A stretch of DNA of 64,000 nucleotides from Siphonodentalium dalli. Taxonomy: Eukaryota; Mollusca; Scaphopoda; Gadilida; Siphonodentaliidae. This document shows positions 1-11,170 of this stretch, in pieces (the first letter of the stretch is position 1; each line of letters opens with the position of its first letter). The DNA is taken from assembly GCA_032622095.1 (NCBI GenBank), contig CP136063.1, positions 144,725,950 to 144,789,949 on the forward strand. Reading direction: 5' to 3'. The notes under the pieces were generated by a model that saw only the letters and a list, made by a program, of their open reading frames with translations, was not told the DNA's origin and ran no database searches. The position numbers and the translations under genes were made by a program.

Positions 1-920
1 ACAATGCACAGCTAGGTCAATTCAGATTTATATTTTAGATGAATGTTTCAGCTGTAATATGGCTAGAACAGTCGTATACGGATCATATATAATAAATTAT
101 TATTATTATACTTTCATATTTTAATATGGAAGTATATTGTATTTCTGTTGGGGCTGTTTTCCGTTTAATTGGATATATTCAGAAACTAAATGTATTAGGA
201 ACGCAAAATCTCTAGGGAATATAGGCATCTAAGAGCTATTTAAATTATAGGTAACCGGATTTCGACCCAACGTTTCTTTACGGAGTTATCTCCCTTTTAC
301 GATTATTTTTCTCTATTATTATTCCAACAACAACAAAATTGTAACGCTTAATCTTAGGAACCACTAAATGTAGAACGCTGATATTTTCGGAGCGTGTACA
401 AATTCTACAGTAGACGGCCGTTAAGTCATTGATAATTGAGTCCATGCTTGCTTTATGGAGTTATGGCCCTTAAACCGGCCTCTCACATTTATCGACAATT
501 GTAGAGTATCGCTGGAACGCATTTGGGGTAGCGGAGCGGAACAAATATTGTGACGTAGAGTAACTTGTACTTAGTTTATTTCTACAAAATGTCCGTTGTT
601 CGATTATTGATCCATGTGTGGCAGAGGGGTGTTCAATGTCGTAAAAATTAAATTCTCTCCGATCGCGACCAAACTTGCATGTCATGGTCTACATGTCACC
701 TCGATAACGATGCCGTAAACAATTTGTAAATCCGATCAAAATTGACCGAATTACCCGCCCTGAATGTTCAAAAAAATAAATATTGTCTGTCTAATGGAGG
801 GGGCTAGTGGATGAACTGGGTAATATTTTTATTGCATGCGCCGAATGGGAAGAGTGATGCCGACCACCTGTAAGTTTTCTTTCCTAACCGTTACCGATCT
901 ATGGCCTGGACAAGAAATGA
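1..920. other. Non-coding stretch, nothing assigned
   Basis: No convincing coding potential was seen: the 71-codon minus-strand frame at 470-685 has no recognisable motif. Two loosely similar segments, near 255-300 and 430-475, share the phrase GGAGTTAT followed by CTCCCTTT or GGCCCTT, which looks like an old repeat. Confidence 0.5.
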
Positions 921-1600
921 CCAATTTTAGCGCCAAATCCAAACGTGCTAATTAATTATCAAGGTTAATGCAGGAGCAAGTACGCCGGTATCCTGTAGGA
1001 ACGGCCCCAAAATTTGACCGCTCTACTATAAAAGCAACCCGCCCAACAGCGATCGAGCTTCGGGTGGGTTCAGACTTGGCAAATTCCAACGAAAATTAAA
1101 GGGGGAAATATTGTCAAAATATCAAACATCGAGATAAAAAAAAATTGATGAGTGGATGTGATAGATAGTATCCAAGCGCAACTTAGTCGTGTCTCTTTGA
1201 GTCGCGCTAATAACGCCGAAGGTTTACTCGTGGCGAAGCTTTATAACGTAAATAGGTATAGTTAAGTGCTGTATCAATAAACTATTTTTGCCGCCAAATC
1301 CAAATGGGGAAATGAAGGATCGAGGTAACTCAGGATCAGGTACGTCGAGATAATGTAGGTAACCTTCCAAAGTTTGACCGCTCTACTGAAAATCAACCTT
1401 CCCAAATGGAGAGCTCGCGTGCGGATGGGTTCAAATTGGCAAATTCCACCGAAAACCAAGGTGGAAAAATACTCCAAAAAATCAAACATGGAGATACATT
1501 TTTTTGAAGATACCTGTTGTGCTAGGTTGAATCTACGCGCAACTAATGTGCGATTTTCTATCTGTTAGAGTGAACGGTTTACTCGTGGCGACAATATTTA
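921..1600. repeat. Diverged tandem duplication, period about 355-361 bp
   Basis: Two head-to-tail copies (about 921-1260 and 1281-1600) share ordered landmarks. These are CGCCAAATCCAAA, TTTGACCGCTCTACT, GGCAAATTCCA followed by CGAAAA, ATCAAACAT followed by GGAGATA or CGAGATA, and GGTTTACTCGTGGCGA. The copies differ at many positions, so the duplication is old. The short frames on both strands differ between the copies, which argues against a coding origin. Confidence 0.7.
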
Positions 1601-1673
1601 GCATGATACATAATACATAAAGATGAACACAGCCGACCATAAACTGAATACAGCCCACCATACACTTCATCTA

Positions 1674-1930
1674 TTTGCTGCTAAATGACGTTATGACGTT
1701 GTGTGATGGGCTGTTGACGTTATTGTCATTATCCAGTGGAAACATGAACCATAAAACTTACTCAGTTGAAACGTTACTATCTTTCACAATCATGGAACAT
1801 CTTACACTGTTAGAAATTTCGACATAGAGTTATTCAGATGAACAAATCTCTGAGTTCCAGTCATGAAAATGGCCTACTGCTAGTGTGCTGAAGTAGGTCC
1901 GGACCATATAGCACACCACGTGCACTTCAT
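1674..1930 (-). mobile_element. Relic of the CCTCTT TTAA-type MITE, inverted relative to the copy at 47.9 kb
   Basis: This stretch aligns end to end, in reverse orientation, with the MITE at 47898-48226. Shared landmarks in order are GCTGCTAAATGACGTTATGA, GGGCTGTTGACGTTATTG, ATCTCTGAGTTCCA, GTGTGCTGAAGTAGGTCC and GGACCATATAGCACAC. The outer bases of both ends are missing, and the palindrome core between GGTCC and GGACC is deleted, so this copy looks dead. It carries no gene. Confidence 0.75.
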
Positions 1931-2493
1931 AACCAACATTGAACACAGCCTAGTCCGGGAGATATTGGTTGACCTCTGCACCCCCCCAGACTCAACTTCA
2001 CCCCACTAATTTTCTGTCTTAATGTCTCCTCTAATTTTTTTCGATTGTTAAAAAGAAAAGAAAGTGGCCACAGAGACTCCAGACAAGATGGCGTCCATCG
2101 TGGCGGCAATTTTTTTATATGCACCAGGTCTCTTTGATCGCCGTTATAGTAAAGATGATATCACATGCGGTCTTGTTTTCCGCTCGATTCGTTATGCTAA
2201 TATACAACCCTTACAAATTAGCCCAAAATCCGACAACAAAATCCAATATGGCGGCCAAGATGGCCGCCAAAATGGTTTTCCAAATCGAAGATAGCTGCCA
2301 AAATGGCGACCGAAATTTGAAAACAAGCCTACATTCCTTTACTGTCTTACGATGGGCGTTATTGTTTCGCGATTTCTACCCACCATTACATGTTGATATG
2401 GAATATTTATATGAAGTATTCATTAGGGTTTGGCAATTGATACTCACAGTCAAGATCAAGGCTATATTGGCGGCCAGAAATTGAAAAGAAGCC
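1931..2493. other. Non-coding stretch with repeated AAGATGGCGG words
   Basis: No gene recognised. Between about 2080 and 2310 the words AAGATGGC and ATGGCGGCCA recur several times, giving short overlapping frames with no family signature. It is probably decayed repeat sequence. Confidence 0.4.
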
Positions 2494-2512
2494 GAGAGAG
2501 AGAGAGAGAGAG

Positions 2513-2581
<69 letters not shown>
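2494..2581. repeat. Compound microsatellite (GA)n(TA)n(GA)n
   Basis: A GA dinucleotide run passes into a TA run of about 40 bases and back into GA, so the tract is nearly symmetrical. The Ser/Leu and Tyr/Ile frames on the minus strand are translations of this tract, not proteins. Confidence 0.95.
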
Positions 2582-2587
<6 letters not shown>

Positions 2588-2713
2588 TAAAGAGACAGCG
2601 AGAAGAATGTAATATATAAGATGAGAAACGGGAAAACGTTATATATTGAAGAATACGAATTTCCCACCGGGAATTCGATAAAAATCTAGTTATTATTATA
2701 ATATTCATATAAA

Positions 2714-3745
2714 TCTCCTATATATTTTGAGACTTCCGTAGGCTACACCTATTGGGCTCAAACTTCCCATCTAAGGGTAAAAACCCACGGGAATCGTCGT
2801 CGCGGCGTTTTGGAGAAGCTCTGAGCACTCATTCTCCACTCCCAATCACAAAAAACGGCACTGCGGGGGTTAATCACGTGATAATTTAATGAGCGTTTGT
2901 ATATGACGCGTCGCTATAAAAGAGCGTTTGTTTACAATTCAACGCAACGTTATCGCTCGAAATTTAGCATCGAAAACATTTAATTTCTTTCATCAAAAAC
3001 ATAATTACGTGCTGGACTCTGTCATTTTAAAACACACAGACGCACCAAGTCTCAGCTTACAATTTTTAAAAATAAGAGTTTTATCGACATAAATCGATTT
3101 TAATGGGAAATCCTATGTTAAAATTTAGCATCGAAAATATTAATTTCTTCCATCTAAAACATAATTTCGTGTTGGACTGTGTCATTTTAAGAACATCTAA
3201 GTATTACACGCAGATACACGAAGTCTCAGCTTGAAATTTTTAAAAATAAGAGTTTTATCGACATAAATCGATTTGAATGCGAAATTCTTCACCCGCTCGA
3301 GAACGAAATGTCTCCCGAGGAGCGCAGCTCCGAGGCATTCGTCCCATGAAAATTCTACGGAAGTAAAATGGTCAACTCGGGACGGGTCAACCGATTGAGC
3401 CAAAACTTGCTACCTATGGGTACTTTTGTCCCGAAAGTCCCACAGACGGGTCAAATCGTGACCCCGACGTGATATTGACCTTCAAACTTGTCAATTCAAG
3501 GTCAAGTGGGGTAAAACTGGCGGATTTCTGTACTTTTGTCCGGGGAGTGTTTTGGACGGATCAAATCATGACCACGACCTGACATTGACCTACAAAATTT
3601 TCAATTCAACGTCAAATCGGGTAAAACTTGCTGATTTCGACGAAATTTGGTGCAAATGCAGCACAAACGTCTCGGAACCTGTTGCAATTGCTTTTTCGAA
3701 CAAAGTCATGGGACGAATGCCGCCAGTGGCGGGATAACCTGCTAG
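2714..3745 (+). mobile_element. Helitron-like unit 1 (type A)
   Basis: It starts TCTCCTATATATTTTGAG and ends with GCCAGTGGCGGG hairpin sequence and CTAG at 3742-3745. The first part holds the phrase GGCGTTTTGGAGAAGCTC, shared with unit 4, and the AAAGAGCGTTTGTTTAC motif. The second part has repeats of the form GACGGGTCAAATC, TTGACCTTCAAA and TCAATTCAAGGTCAA; a diverged relative of this part is at 51.6-52.3 kb. No coding potential. Confidence 0.75.
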
Positions 3746-4133
3746 TCTATCTCATATATATTTTGAAGACCTCTGTCTGTTTGTCTGTTTGTCTGTTTGT
3801 TTGTCATTTATACAAATCTACGATTCTCGACCGATCGGGACGAAACTTGGCACGTGTGTGTAATTTGACCAGGCGGTGGACGTTGTCGTATTGGCGAGCC
3901 CGTGCCGCGCTCGCTTCGCGCATGCGCAGATGAGATCTCGGAAACGGGTGGAGCTATCGACTTGAAATTTGCTATGAGAATGTATCTTGCCCCGGATCCG
4001 AATTTTATCGGGTCACCGAGCCCGTGCGACGCCAGCTTCGCGCATGCGCAGACCAGATCTCGGAAACGGCTGGAGCTATCGACTTGAAATTTGGTTTTTA
4101 AATAGCCCTGACAACGTCGGGCTCATCGGCTAG
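3746..4133 (+). mobile_element. Helitron-like unit 2 (type B, 388 bp)
   Basis: It starts TCTATCTCATATATATTTTG, runs into a CTGT/TTGT microsatellite, and ends with a CCC-GGG hairpin, CTCATCGG and CTAG. The interior is more GC-rich than its surroundings. It holds two copies of a roughly 120-bp unit centred on GCGCATGCGCAGA, GATCTCGGAAACGGGTGGAG and TATCGACTTGAAATTTG. Confidence 0.75.
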
Positions 4134-4820
4134 TCTATACTATATATTTTGAGAACTCGTTGTATTCGAGAGATAGCCCACACCCTCCGGACCTCAATGA
4201 TATGATCGTGAATGAGTATTGATATACCCCACTAAACTTTGACAAACACCAGTAATGGTGTGTAGATCATTTACATATCTCTCCTATATATTTTGATACA
4301 ATCTATCTAATTTACATATCTCTCTTATATATTTATGTTTGTGTGTGTGTTGTACTTCATACAAATCTACGATTCTCGACCGATCGGGACGAAACTTGGT
4401 ACGTGTGTGTAGTTTGACCAGGCGGTGGTCGTTGTCGTATTGGCGAGCCCGTGCGACGCCCGTGCAGCGCATGCGCAGACGATATCTCGGAAACGGGTGG
4501 AGCTATCGACTTGAAATTTTCTATGTGAATGTATCTTGCGCCGGGTACAAATTTTATCGGGTCGCCGAGCCCGTGCGACGCCCGTGCAGAGCATGCGCAG
4601 ACGAGATCTCGGAAACGGGTGGAGCTATCGACTTGAAATTTGGCATGTGAATGTATCTTGCGCCGGGTACAAATTTTCATGCGCAGACCTGATCTCGGAA
4701 ACTGGTGGAGCTACCGGGTACAAATTGTTCTTATTGAAACGCGTGGAGCTAAAAATTAAAAAAATATATATAAAAATGTTATGTTTCGGACAAGCCGCCG
4801 GTGGCGGGCTAACCTGCTAG
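4134..4820 (+). mobile_element. Helitron-like unit 3 (chimeric: B-type interior, A-type 3' end)
   Basis: It starts TCTATACTATATATTTTGAG. At about 4270 and 4316 there are two further 5'-end-like sequences (TCTCTCYTATATATTT), suggesting nested or failed starts. The interior from about 4360 is the type-B repeat (GCATGCGCAGACGAGATCTC), but the 3' end is type A (GCCGGTGGCGGGCTAACCTG, then CTAG). Template switching or end capture could explain this. Confidence 0.65.
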
Positions 4821-6497
4821 TACTATATATTTTGAGACTTCCGTATATAAATGTGTACTTCATAGAATCGAAAACGGGTTGACCGATCGGGACCAAACTT
4901 CCTATCTAAAGGTAAAATCCCACGGGAATCGTCGTCGCGGCGTTTTGGAGAAGCTCAGAGGACCCGTTCTCCAATCTCAGTTACAAAAAACGGCACTGCG
5001 GTGGTTAATCAAGTGATAATTTAATGAGCGTTTGTTTTTGACGCATCGCTATAAAGAGCGTTTGTTTACCATTCAACGTTATTAGTATCTGCTGAAGTGT
5101 TCAGCATCATTGTTATAGTATGTATGACACTTAGGTCAGGGCTTAGGGGGTAGTTAGTGTGGATATAAGCATAATGCTTCTCAGAAATCCCGGCAGACGA
5201 GATCTCGGAAACGAGTGGAGCTATCGACTTAAAATTTGGTATGTGAATGTATCTTGCCCCGGATACGAATTTTATCGGGTCGCCGAGTCCGTGCGACGCC
5301 AGCTTCGCGCATGCGCAGACCATATCTCGAAACGGGTGGAGCTATCGACTTGAAATTTGGTATGTGAATGTATCTTGCCCCGGATACGAATTTTATCGGG
5401 TCGCCGAGCCCGTGCGATGCCAGCTTCGCGCATGCGCAGACCAGATCTCGGGATCAAATTTCGTATATAAGTGTAAAATCCCACGGACACCGCCGTGGTC
5501 ACGTTTTGGAGAAGCTCAGAGCACCGTTTCTCCCTTCCCAATCATCAAAATCACCGCAATCGGCACTTCGGGATTAATAGCGCTGATATATAAAGAGCGT
5601 TCGTTTTCCGCAGTGTCTATATAAAGAGCGTCGTTTTCGCTATCTACTTATCTGTATGACGGGAGTCGCTCGAAATATTATGCAGAGAGATTTCACGACG
5701 GAAAGCGTTTGTTTTCAATTCAATGCAATGTTATCGCTCGAAATATTATGCAGAGAGATTTCACGACATTAGGACGGGTACGGGAGACTCGAAATATTAT
5801 GCAGAGAGATTTCACGAAGGGAAGCGTTTGTTTTCAATTCAATGCAATGTTATCGCAGAGAGATTTCACGACGGGAAGCGTTTGTTTTCAATGCAATGCA
5901 ATGTTATCGCTCGAAATATTATGCAGAGAGATTTCATGACATTAGGACGGGTACGGGCAGGTTAAAAAAAAAAGAAATTGTCGTTCCTAGTAAGGGGGGC
6001 AAAATGCAGAATTGATCTAAGAAGCGTTTGTTTACAATCCAACGCAACGTCATCGCTCGAGATTTCACGACGGGATTAATTGACTGTCCGCTCTTTTCGG
6101 GGACTATTGGCCATCTCGTAAGGGTGGACAACCTCTGGCAAAGGCTGCTCAATGGCCACGGGCAGGTTAAATAATGGGGAAGTTTAGGACAGGTACAATG
6201 AATTAACTCATTGAAAAACAGAGAATGCGTTGTCTGTCGTTCCTAGTAAGGGGGGATTTCATCGGGTCAATTTTTCATTATAAAAATTAATAATAATTTT
6301 TTTTTTAAATTAATCATTAAATAAATATTAAAAAAATCAAAAAAAACATAAATTAAATTTTAAAAACATTAAATTAATATTAAATTTTTTATAAAAACAT
6401 AATATTAAAAATTTAAAAAAAATTCAAATAAAAACAAAATATAAATAAAAATGTCATGTTTCGGACGAACGCCGCCGGTGGCGGGCTAACCTGCTAG
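4821..6497 (+). mobile_element. Helitron-like unit 4 (type A, longest)
   Basis: It begins TACTATATATTTTGAG directly after the previous CTAG, so it lacks the leading TC that the other seven have. It ends in the type-A hairpin and CTAG at 6494-6497. It carries type-B repeat units at about 5190-5455, a tandem array at 5665-5960, and an A/T-rich stretch at 6270-6450. Confidence 0.7.
5665..5960 (+). repeat. Tandem repeat inside Helitron-like unit 4
   Basis: Four or five incomplete copies of a 55-75-bp unit contain CTCGAAATATTATGCAGAGA, GATTTCACGAC, GCGTTTGTTTTCAATTCAA and TGCAATGTTATCG. The two overlapping plus-strand frames here read the same repeat and are not proteins. Confidence 0.85.
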
Positions 6498-7470
6498 TCT
6501 ACTATATATTTTGAGACTTCCGTATACATATGTGTGTGTATATTTGTCCTCTATAGACTCGAAAACGGCTGGTTCGATTGAGCTCATACTTCCCATCTAA
6601 GGGTAAAAACCCACGGAAATGGTCATCGTGCAGTTTTGGAGAAGCTCTGAGCACTCATTCTCCACTCCCAATCATCAAAATCACCGTCCTCGGCACTGCG
6701 GGGGTTAAGGCAGCACGCTCTTTATATTGACCAAATTTGGCGTTGTTAACCGAGTAACGCTCTTTATTGCCATCGGCGTTGCTAAACGGTCACCTATGCG
6801 TACGAAACTACGGATGCATAACGCACCGGAAAGGCGGAATGCATTTATCCTGATTAAAAAGGCAGAAGTAACTCATTGGAAAACAACAAATGCGTGTCGT
6901 GTGATTCTTATGTCTGTCGTTTCTAGGAACGGGGAGATTTTCATCGAATCATACTCTTTTAGGGACGGGTACCATAATTTCTCTTGATTACAAATGCAGA
7001 ATTAACTCATTGAAAAACAAAAACAAATGCGTGTCGTGTGATTCTTATGTCTGTCGTTCATAGGAACGGGGGAGATTTTCATCGAATCATACCTCTTTTA
7101 GGGACGGGAAGAATTTCATCGGGTCAGTTTTTGTGCTCTAGGGACGGATACCATCATTTCTCTTGATTAAAAAGGCAGAATTAACTCATTGAAAAACAAA
7201 AAATTAAATTAAAACAAAAAATGCGTGTTGTGTGATTCTTATGTCTGTCGTTCCTATGAAGGGGAAGATTTTCATCGGGTCAGTTTTTACGTCCAATGTA
7301 CCGTAAATCATACCTCTTTTAGGGACGGGTACTATCATTTCTCTTGATTAAAAAGGCAAAATTAACTCATTGAAAAACAAAAAATTAAAAAGGCAGAATT
7401 AAAACAAATAATAATTAAAAAAAATGTCATGTTTCTGACCAACCACGCCAGTGGCGGGCTAACCTGCTAG
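6498..7470 (+). mobile_element. Helitron-like unit 5 (type A)
   Basis: It starts TCTACTATATATTTTGAGAC and ends GCCAGTGGCGGGCTAACCTG then CTAG. Internally, segments with TGATTCTTATGTCTGTCGTT, TTTTCATCGGGTCAGTTTTT and CTCTTTTAGGGACGGGTAC are repeated three or four times. The 86-codon frame at 6727-6987 lies in these repeats and matches nothing I recognise. Confidence 0.75.
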
Positions 7471-7862
7471 TCTCATATATATTTTGAAGACCTCTGTTTG
7501 TCTGTCTGTCTGTCTGTCTGTATGTCTGTCTGTCATTGATACAAATCTACTATTCTCGACCGATCGGGACGAAACTTGGTACGTGTTTGTAGTTTGACCA
7601 GGCGGTCGTCGTTGTCGTACTGGCGAGCCCGTGCGACGTCCGCTTCGCGCATGCGCAGACGAGATCTCGGAAACGGGTGGAGCTATCGACTTGAAATTTG
7701 GTATGTTAATGTATCTTGCCCCGGATACGAATTTTATCCGGTCGCCGTGCCCGTGCGACGCCAGCTTCGCGCATGCGTAGACCAGATCTCGGAAACGGGT
7801 AGAGCTATCGACTTGAAATTTGGTTTTTGAATATCCCGGACAACGTCGGGCTCATCGGCTAG
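7471..7862 (+). mobile_element. Helitron-like unit 6 (type B, 392 bp)
   Basis: It is closely similar to unit 2: TCTCATATATATTTTGAAGA start, TGTC microsatellite at about 7498-7532, two GCATGCGCAGACGAGATCTC-type repeats, and a CCCGGACAACGTCGGG hairpin with CTCATCGG and CTAG. Near-equal length and shared termini make units 2 and 6 the clearest members of the short family. Confidence 0.8.
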
Positions 7863-8701
7863 TCTACTATATATTTTAAGACTTCCGTATATATGTATAT
7901 ATGTGTGTATGTGTGTGTGTATATACTTTATAGGATCGAAAACGCCTGCACCGATTGAGACCAAACTTCCTATTTAAGGGTAAAAACCCACGGGGATCGT
8001 CGACGTCGCGTTTTGGACAAGCTCTGATCACTCATTCTCCACTCCCAATCATCAAAATCACCGCAAACGGCATTTCGGGGGTTAAGGCATCAACGATCTT
8101 TATATTGACCATATTTGGAGTTGTTAACCGACTAACGCTCTTTATTGCCATCAACGTTGCTAAACGGTTACCCGTGTGTACGAAACTACGGACGCAAAAC
8201 GCGAAATGCATTTATCTCGATTAAAAAGGCAGAATTAACGTGGTGTGTGATTATTATGTCTGTCGTTCCTAGGAACGGGGGAAATTTTCAATCATACCTC
8301 TTTTAGGGATGGGTACTGCGTGTTGTGTGAACACAAAAAATGCGTGTTGTGTGATTCTTATGTCTGTCGTTCCTAGGAACGGGGGAAATTTTCATCGGGT
8401 CAGTTTTTCCGCCCGATGTACCTTAAATCATACCTCTTTTAGGGACGGGTACTGCGTGTTATGTGATTCTTATATGTCTTCTTCACCTTAATCGGGTAAA
8501 ATAAGGTCTAATCGGGTAAAATATTGAAAAACCAAAAATTTAATTAAAAAATTAATCAAAAAAATTAATTCAAAAATCCAGTAAATTAAAAATGCACATT
8601 TAACTCATGTTATAAACACAAAATTAATATTAACTCATTGAAAAACAAAATTAATTGTCATGTTTCTGACGAACGCTGCCGGTGGCGGGCTAACCTGCTA
8701 G
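7863..8701 (+). mobile_element. Helitron-like unit 7 (type A)
   Basis: It starts TCTACTATATATTTTAAGAC and ends in GCCGGTGGCGGGCTAACCTG plus CTAG. It shares the CTTATGTCTGTCGTTCCTAG and TTTTCATCGGGTCAGTTTTT segments with unit 5. No coding potential. Confidence 0.75.
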
Positions 8702-9352
8702 TCTACTATATATTTTGAGACTTCCTTATGTATATGTGTGCATGTATATCCTTTATAGACTCAAAAACGGCTCGACCGATTGAGCCCAAACTTGCTATCT
8801 AAGGGTAAAAACCCACGAGAAGTGCCATCGCACCGCTTCTGAGAACGTCCGAGCACTCCTTCACCCTTCGCCCTGCCACCGTCGTTGGAATTTGATGGTT
8901 TAATGATTAAGGAGCGTTCGTATCTGCGGTGTCGTTGTTAAAGAGCGTTTATATACACGAGTATAAATACGGCTCAATCGACCGTCTCGGAAACTGGGGA
9001 TATCGAGACGAAATTTCGTACTTAGGGCTTCCAAGGGACGGGGGAGATTTTCGTCGGGTCAGTTTGTCCGCCTGAGGTGACCTTGACCTTGAAACGGGTA
9101 CCCACAAATGACCTTGGGCGATATCTCGGTCGTCAGCGGTGACATCGATGTAAAATTTGTTATGTATGGTCAACTCGGGAGGGGAATATTTTTGTTGGGT
9201 TATTTTGTCCACCCAACATGACCTTGAAACGGGTACCCGCAAATGATAGCATGCTGTCGGCGTGCCTGTTCGGGGTTACCTTGAAAAACAAAAATTAATG
9301 GATCGACCAAAGCCATGGGACCAATCCCGCCAGTGGCGGGCTAATCTGCTAG
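8702..9352 (+). mobile_element. Helitron-like unit 8 (type A, last in array)
   Basis: It starts TCTACTATATATTTTGAGAC. It ends with the clearest hairpin of the array (CCCGCC-AGT-GGCGGG), CTAATCTG and CTAG, followed by host T. The interior has repeated TGACCTTGA and GAAACGGGTACCC phrases. Confidence 0.75.
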
Positions 9353-9624
9353 TGATATATAAATTGAAATCCATATACCCTGCTTTTATCATAAATCTTT
9401 TTAAGAAAATTAACTTATGACTGAGATTGATCCATCGTCTTGACACTTTTCCAAAAAAATGCCATTTTTTGGCGTTTTTGTCTATTTAACACATTTGTTT
9501 GTGGCATAAATATAAAATACAACCATTTATTAACCCTTTTATGACGGGAGCTGTGCTGGCGCATCGTTAAAGATCCTGAGTCAGTGAATTATCTTATATA
9601 TGTGAATCTCCTATAGGGAGCCAT

Positions 9625-9910
9625 GCATATATACAATGTAAGAGAATACACTGGCTTACAAGATCAATGTAAATATTGTTAGGCTAATGCATTCTCTTAT
9701 ATATGCGAGGCGTCACGTGGGGGACTTGCATATATAAGAGAATGATTTGGCACAGGGTTTTCACAAAACTTCAGGAAGCTCCAGTTATGGAAGGATTAAT
9801 AAAAAAAATAATGGTCTCTCATATGGCGCCTCGCATATATAAGATACTGCACTGGCTTACGAGGTCAAGATAAATGTTGTTAGGCCAATGCAATCTCTTA
9901 TATATGCGAG
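9625..9910. repeat. Two direct copies of an 80-bp unit with inverted-repeat ends
   Basis: Copies at about 9625-9709 and 9833-9910 share CACTGGCTTAC, TGTTAGGC and AATGCA. Each is bounded by GCATATATAAGA-like sequence on the left and TCTTATATATGCGAG on the right. Between the copies, CATTCTCTTATATATGC (9690) pairs perfectly with GCATATATAAGAGAATG ending near 9744, forming a hairpin around CGTCACGTGGGGGAC. This looks like a MITE or foldback remnant. Confidence 0.75.
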
Positions 9911-10993
9911 TCTGTCTATGGGAGACGTAGGTAATTTTGAATGTATGTCGTTCAGAATAGATTATGCAAATTATGTGGCTCGACCTGTGACAGTGATCAA
10001 TCGCCGCATATATTTTTAATCTGTATCGACACTATATAAATTGTCTACACGTTGCAGTGATCGTTAGATACGGAACTCAATTGATTACCTTAGAACTTCG
10101 GATATCCAATTCAGATATATCAATAAAATTCAATGTCAGCCGCCGTTATGCGCGACAAAACATAGATTGGAATGAACAGAAACGTTAGAACAATCGGTTT
10201 ATATTTTACAAATTTGTTGTTACTATTTGTATTTACTTGTATAAAACACTTCATGGAACTAACCCCGGGATAGTATACTTTTCTTGTAATTAGAAACTGC
10301 TAAAAATTCCGATATTAAAAAACGTCTAAATATTGTGAATCAGCATTTGTAATGTTTAATTGTTCCTCCAGTAACATCTAATTGGAATAAGGTGATGTGA
10401 TAATGGAAACCCTCCTTGTTATATTATGGAACGACCAATTGTTATTTGCCAAATTCATAGTTTTGAAAATTTTATAAAATTTGTACTCACAAATAAATGA
10501 GCCCTGTCCTGCGACATCTCACCGACTTATCCCCATTTTCGACTTACATTATTTTTGTTCTCGGGTGACAATTTGAGTCGTTATCCAATTACTTTCCAAT
10601 CGAAATACATCGAAACTGACATCGAAATACAAGAAATGATCGAATGTGGACACGGTCTGATTATTTTGAAGGAATTATGTCCCTTTCCGAAACAGAATTT
10701 TGATGTACGATAGATAAAAAAGAGAAGCGATGCATATTTTGCGACATACGTAAGGTGTTTGATAAAGTCTGGCATCGCTGCCTTTTATATAAGCTAGATA
10801 TATGAATTATAGGGCATCTGCTGAAACTTCTGGAGTCTTATGAAACTGATCACGAACAGATAATATTAATGGAAGGAGATCATCATTCTCAATGGAAACC
10901 AGCCAAGGCGGTGATATATTATTGGCCCCTCCTTTTTTAAAATCAAAATTAGCGGTATAACGCAAAACGTTAACTATCACCTACACTATTAAA
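9911..10993. other. Non-coding stretch, nothing assigned
   Basis: AT-rich DNA with no recognisable gene, RNA or repeat structure. The minus-strand frame at 10581-10775 is short and unremarkable. Confidence 0.4.
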
Positions 10994-11170
10994 CTATTTG
11001 GTTTACTTTGTCCCGAATATGCAACCAATTTTGTTTTTGATCAAAACCAAAGCTGGATTTGAACGTCCAATATATGAAACCAATTTTGATCAAAATCAGA
11101 TGGTTTAGTGTATTTGGTTTTGGTCAAAACCAAAATTGGCTCCATTTTCGGGACAAAGTTCAAAACCAGT
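10994..11170. repeat. Inverted-repeat element with TTTTGATCAAAA motifs
   Basis: The left arm (10994-11052) and right arm (11111-11170) pair: GTTTACTTTGTCCCGAATAT on the left corresponds to ATTTTCGGGACAAAGTTC on the right. The ACCAATTTTG and CAAAACCAAA parts also pair. The arms themselves contain TTTTGATCAAAAC palindromes. The motif recurs in weaker form to about 11290. Confidence 0.7.

Larger units (their letters stand above)
2714..9352 (+). mobile_element. Head-to-tail array of eight Helitron-like units
   Basis: Eight units follow one another with no host bases between them. Seven begin with TC followed by a TATATATTTTGA-type start. All end in CTAG behind a short GC-rich hairpin, and every CTAG is followed by T. 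The outer flanks are A at 2713 and T at 9353. A TC start, a subterminal 3' hairpin, a CTRR end and insertion between A and T are the established hallmarks of Helitrons. No Rep/helicase ORF is present, so all units are non-autonomous. Two 3' ends alternate: type A (GCCGCC-GGTGGCGGGCTAACCTG before CTAG) and type B (CCCGACAACGTCGGG, then CTCATCGG before CTAG). The type order is A-B-A-A-A-B-A-A. Confidence 0.8.

Noticed and set aside
2376-2708. Minus-strand frames rich in Ser/Leu and Tyr/Ile
   Set aside because: Direct translation of the (GA)n(TA)n(GA)n microsatellite.
3902-8224. Arg-rich frames containing RRRDLGNGWSYRLEI-like repeats
   Set aside because: They translate the type-B Helitron repeat (GAGATCTCGGAAACGGGTGG) at several places and are not conserved as a reading frame.
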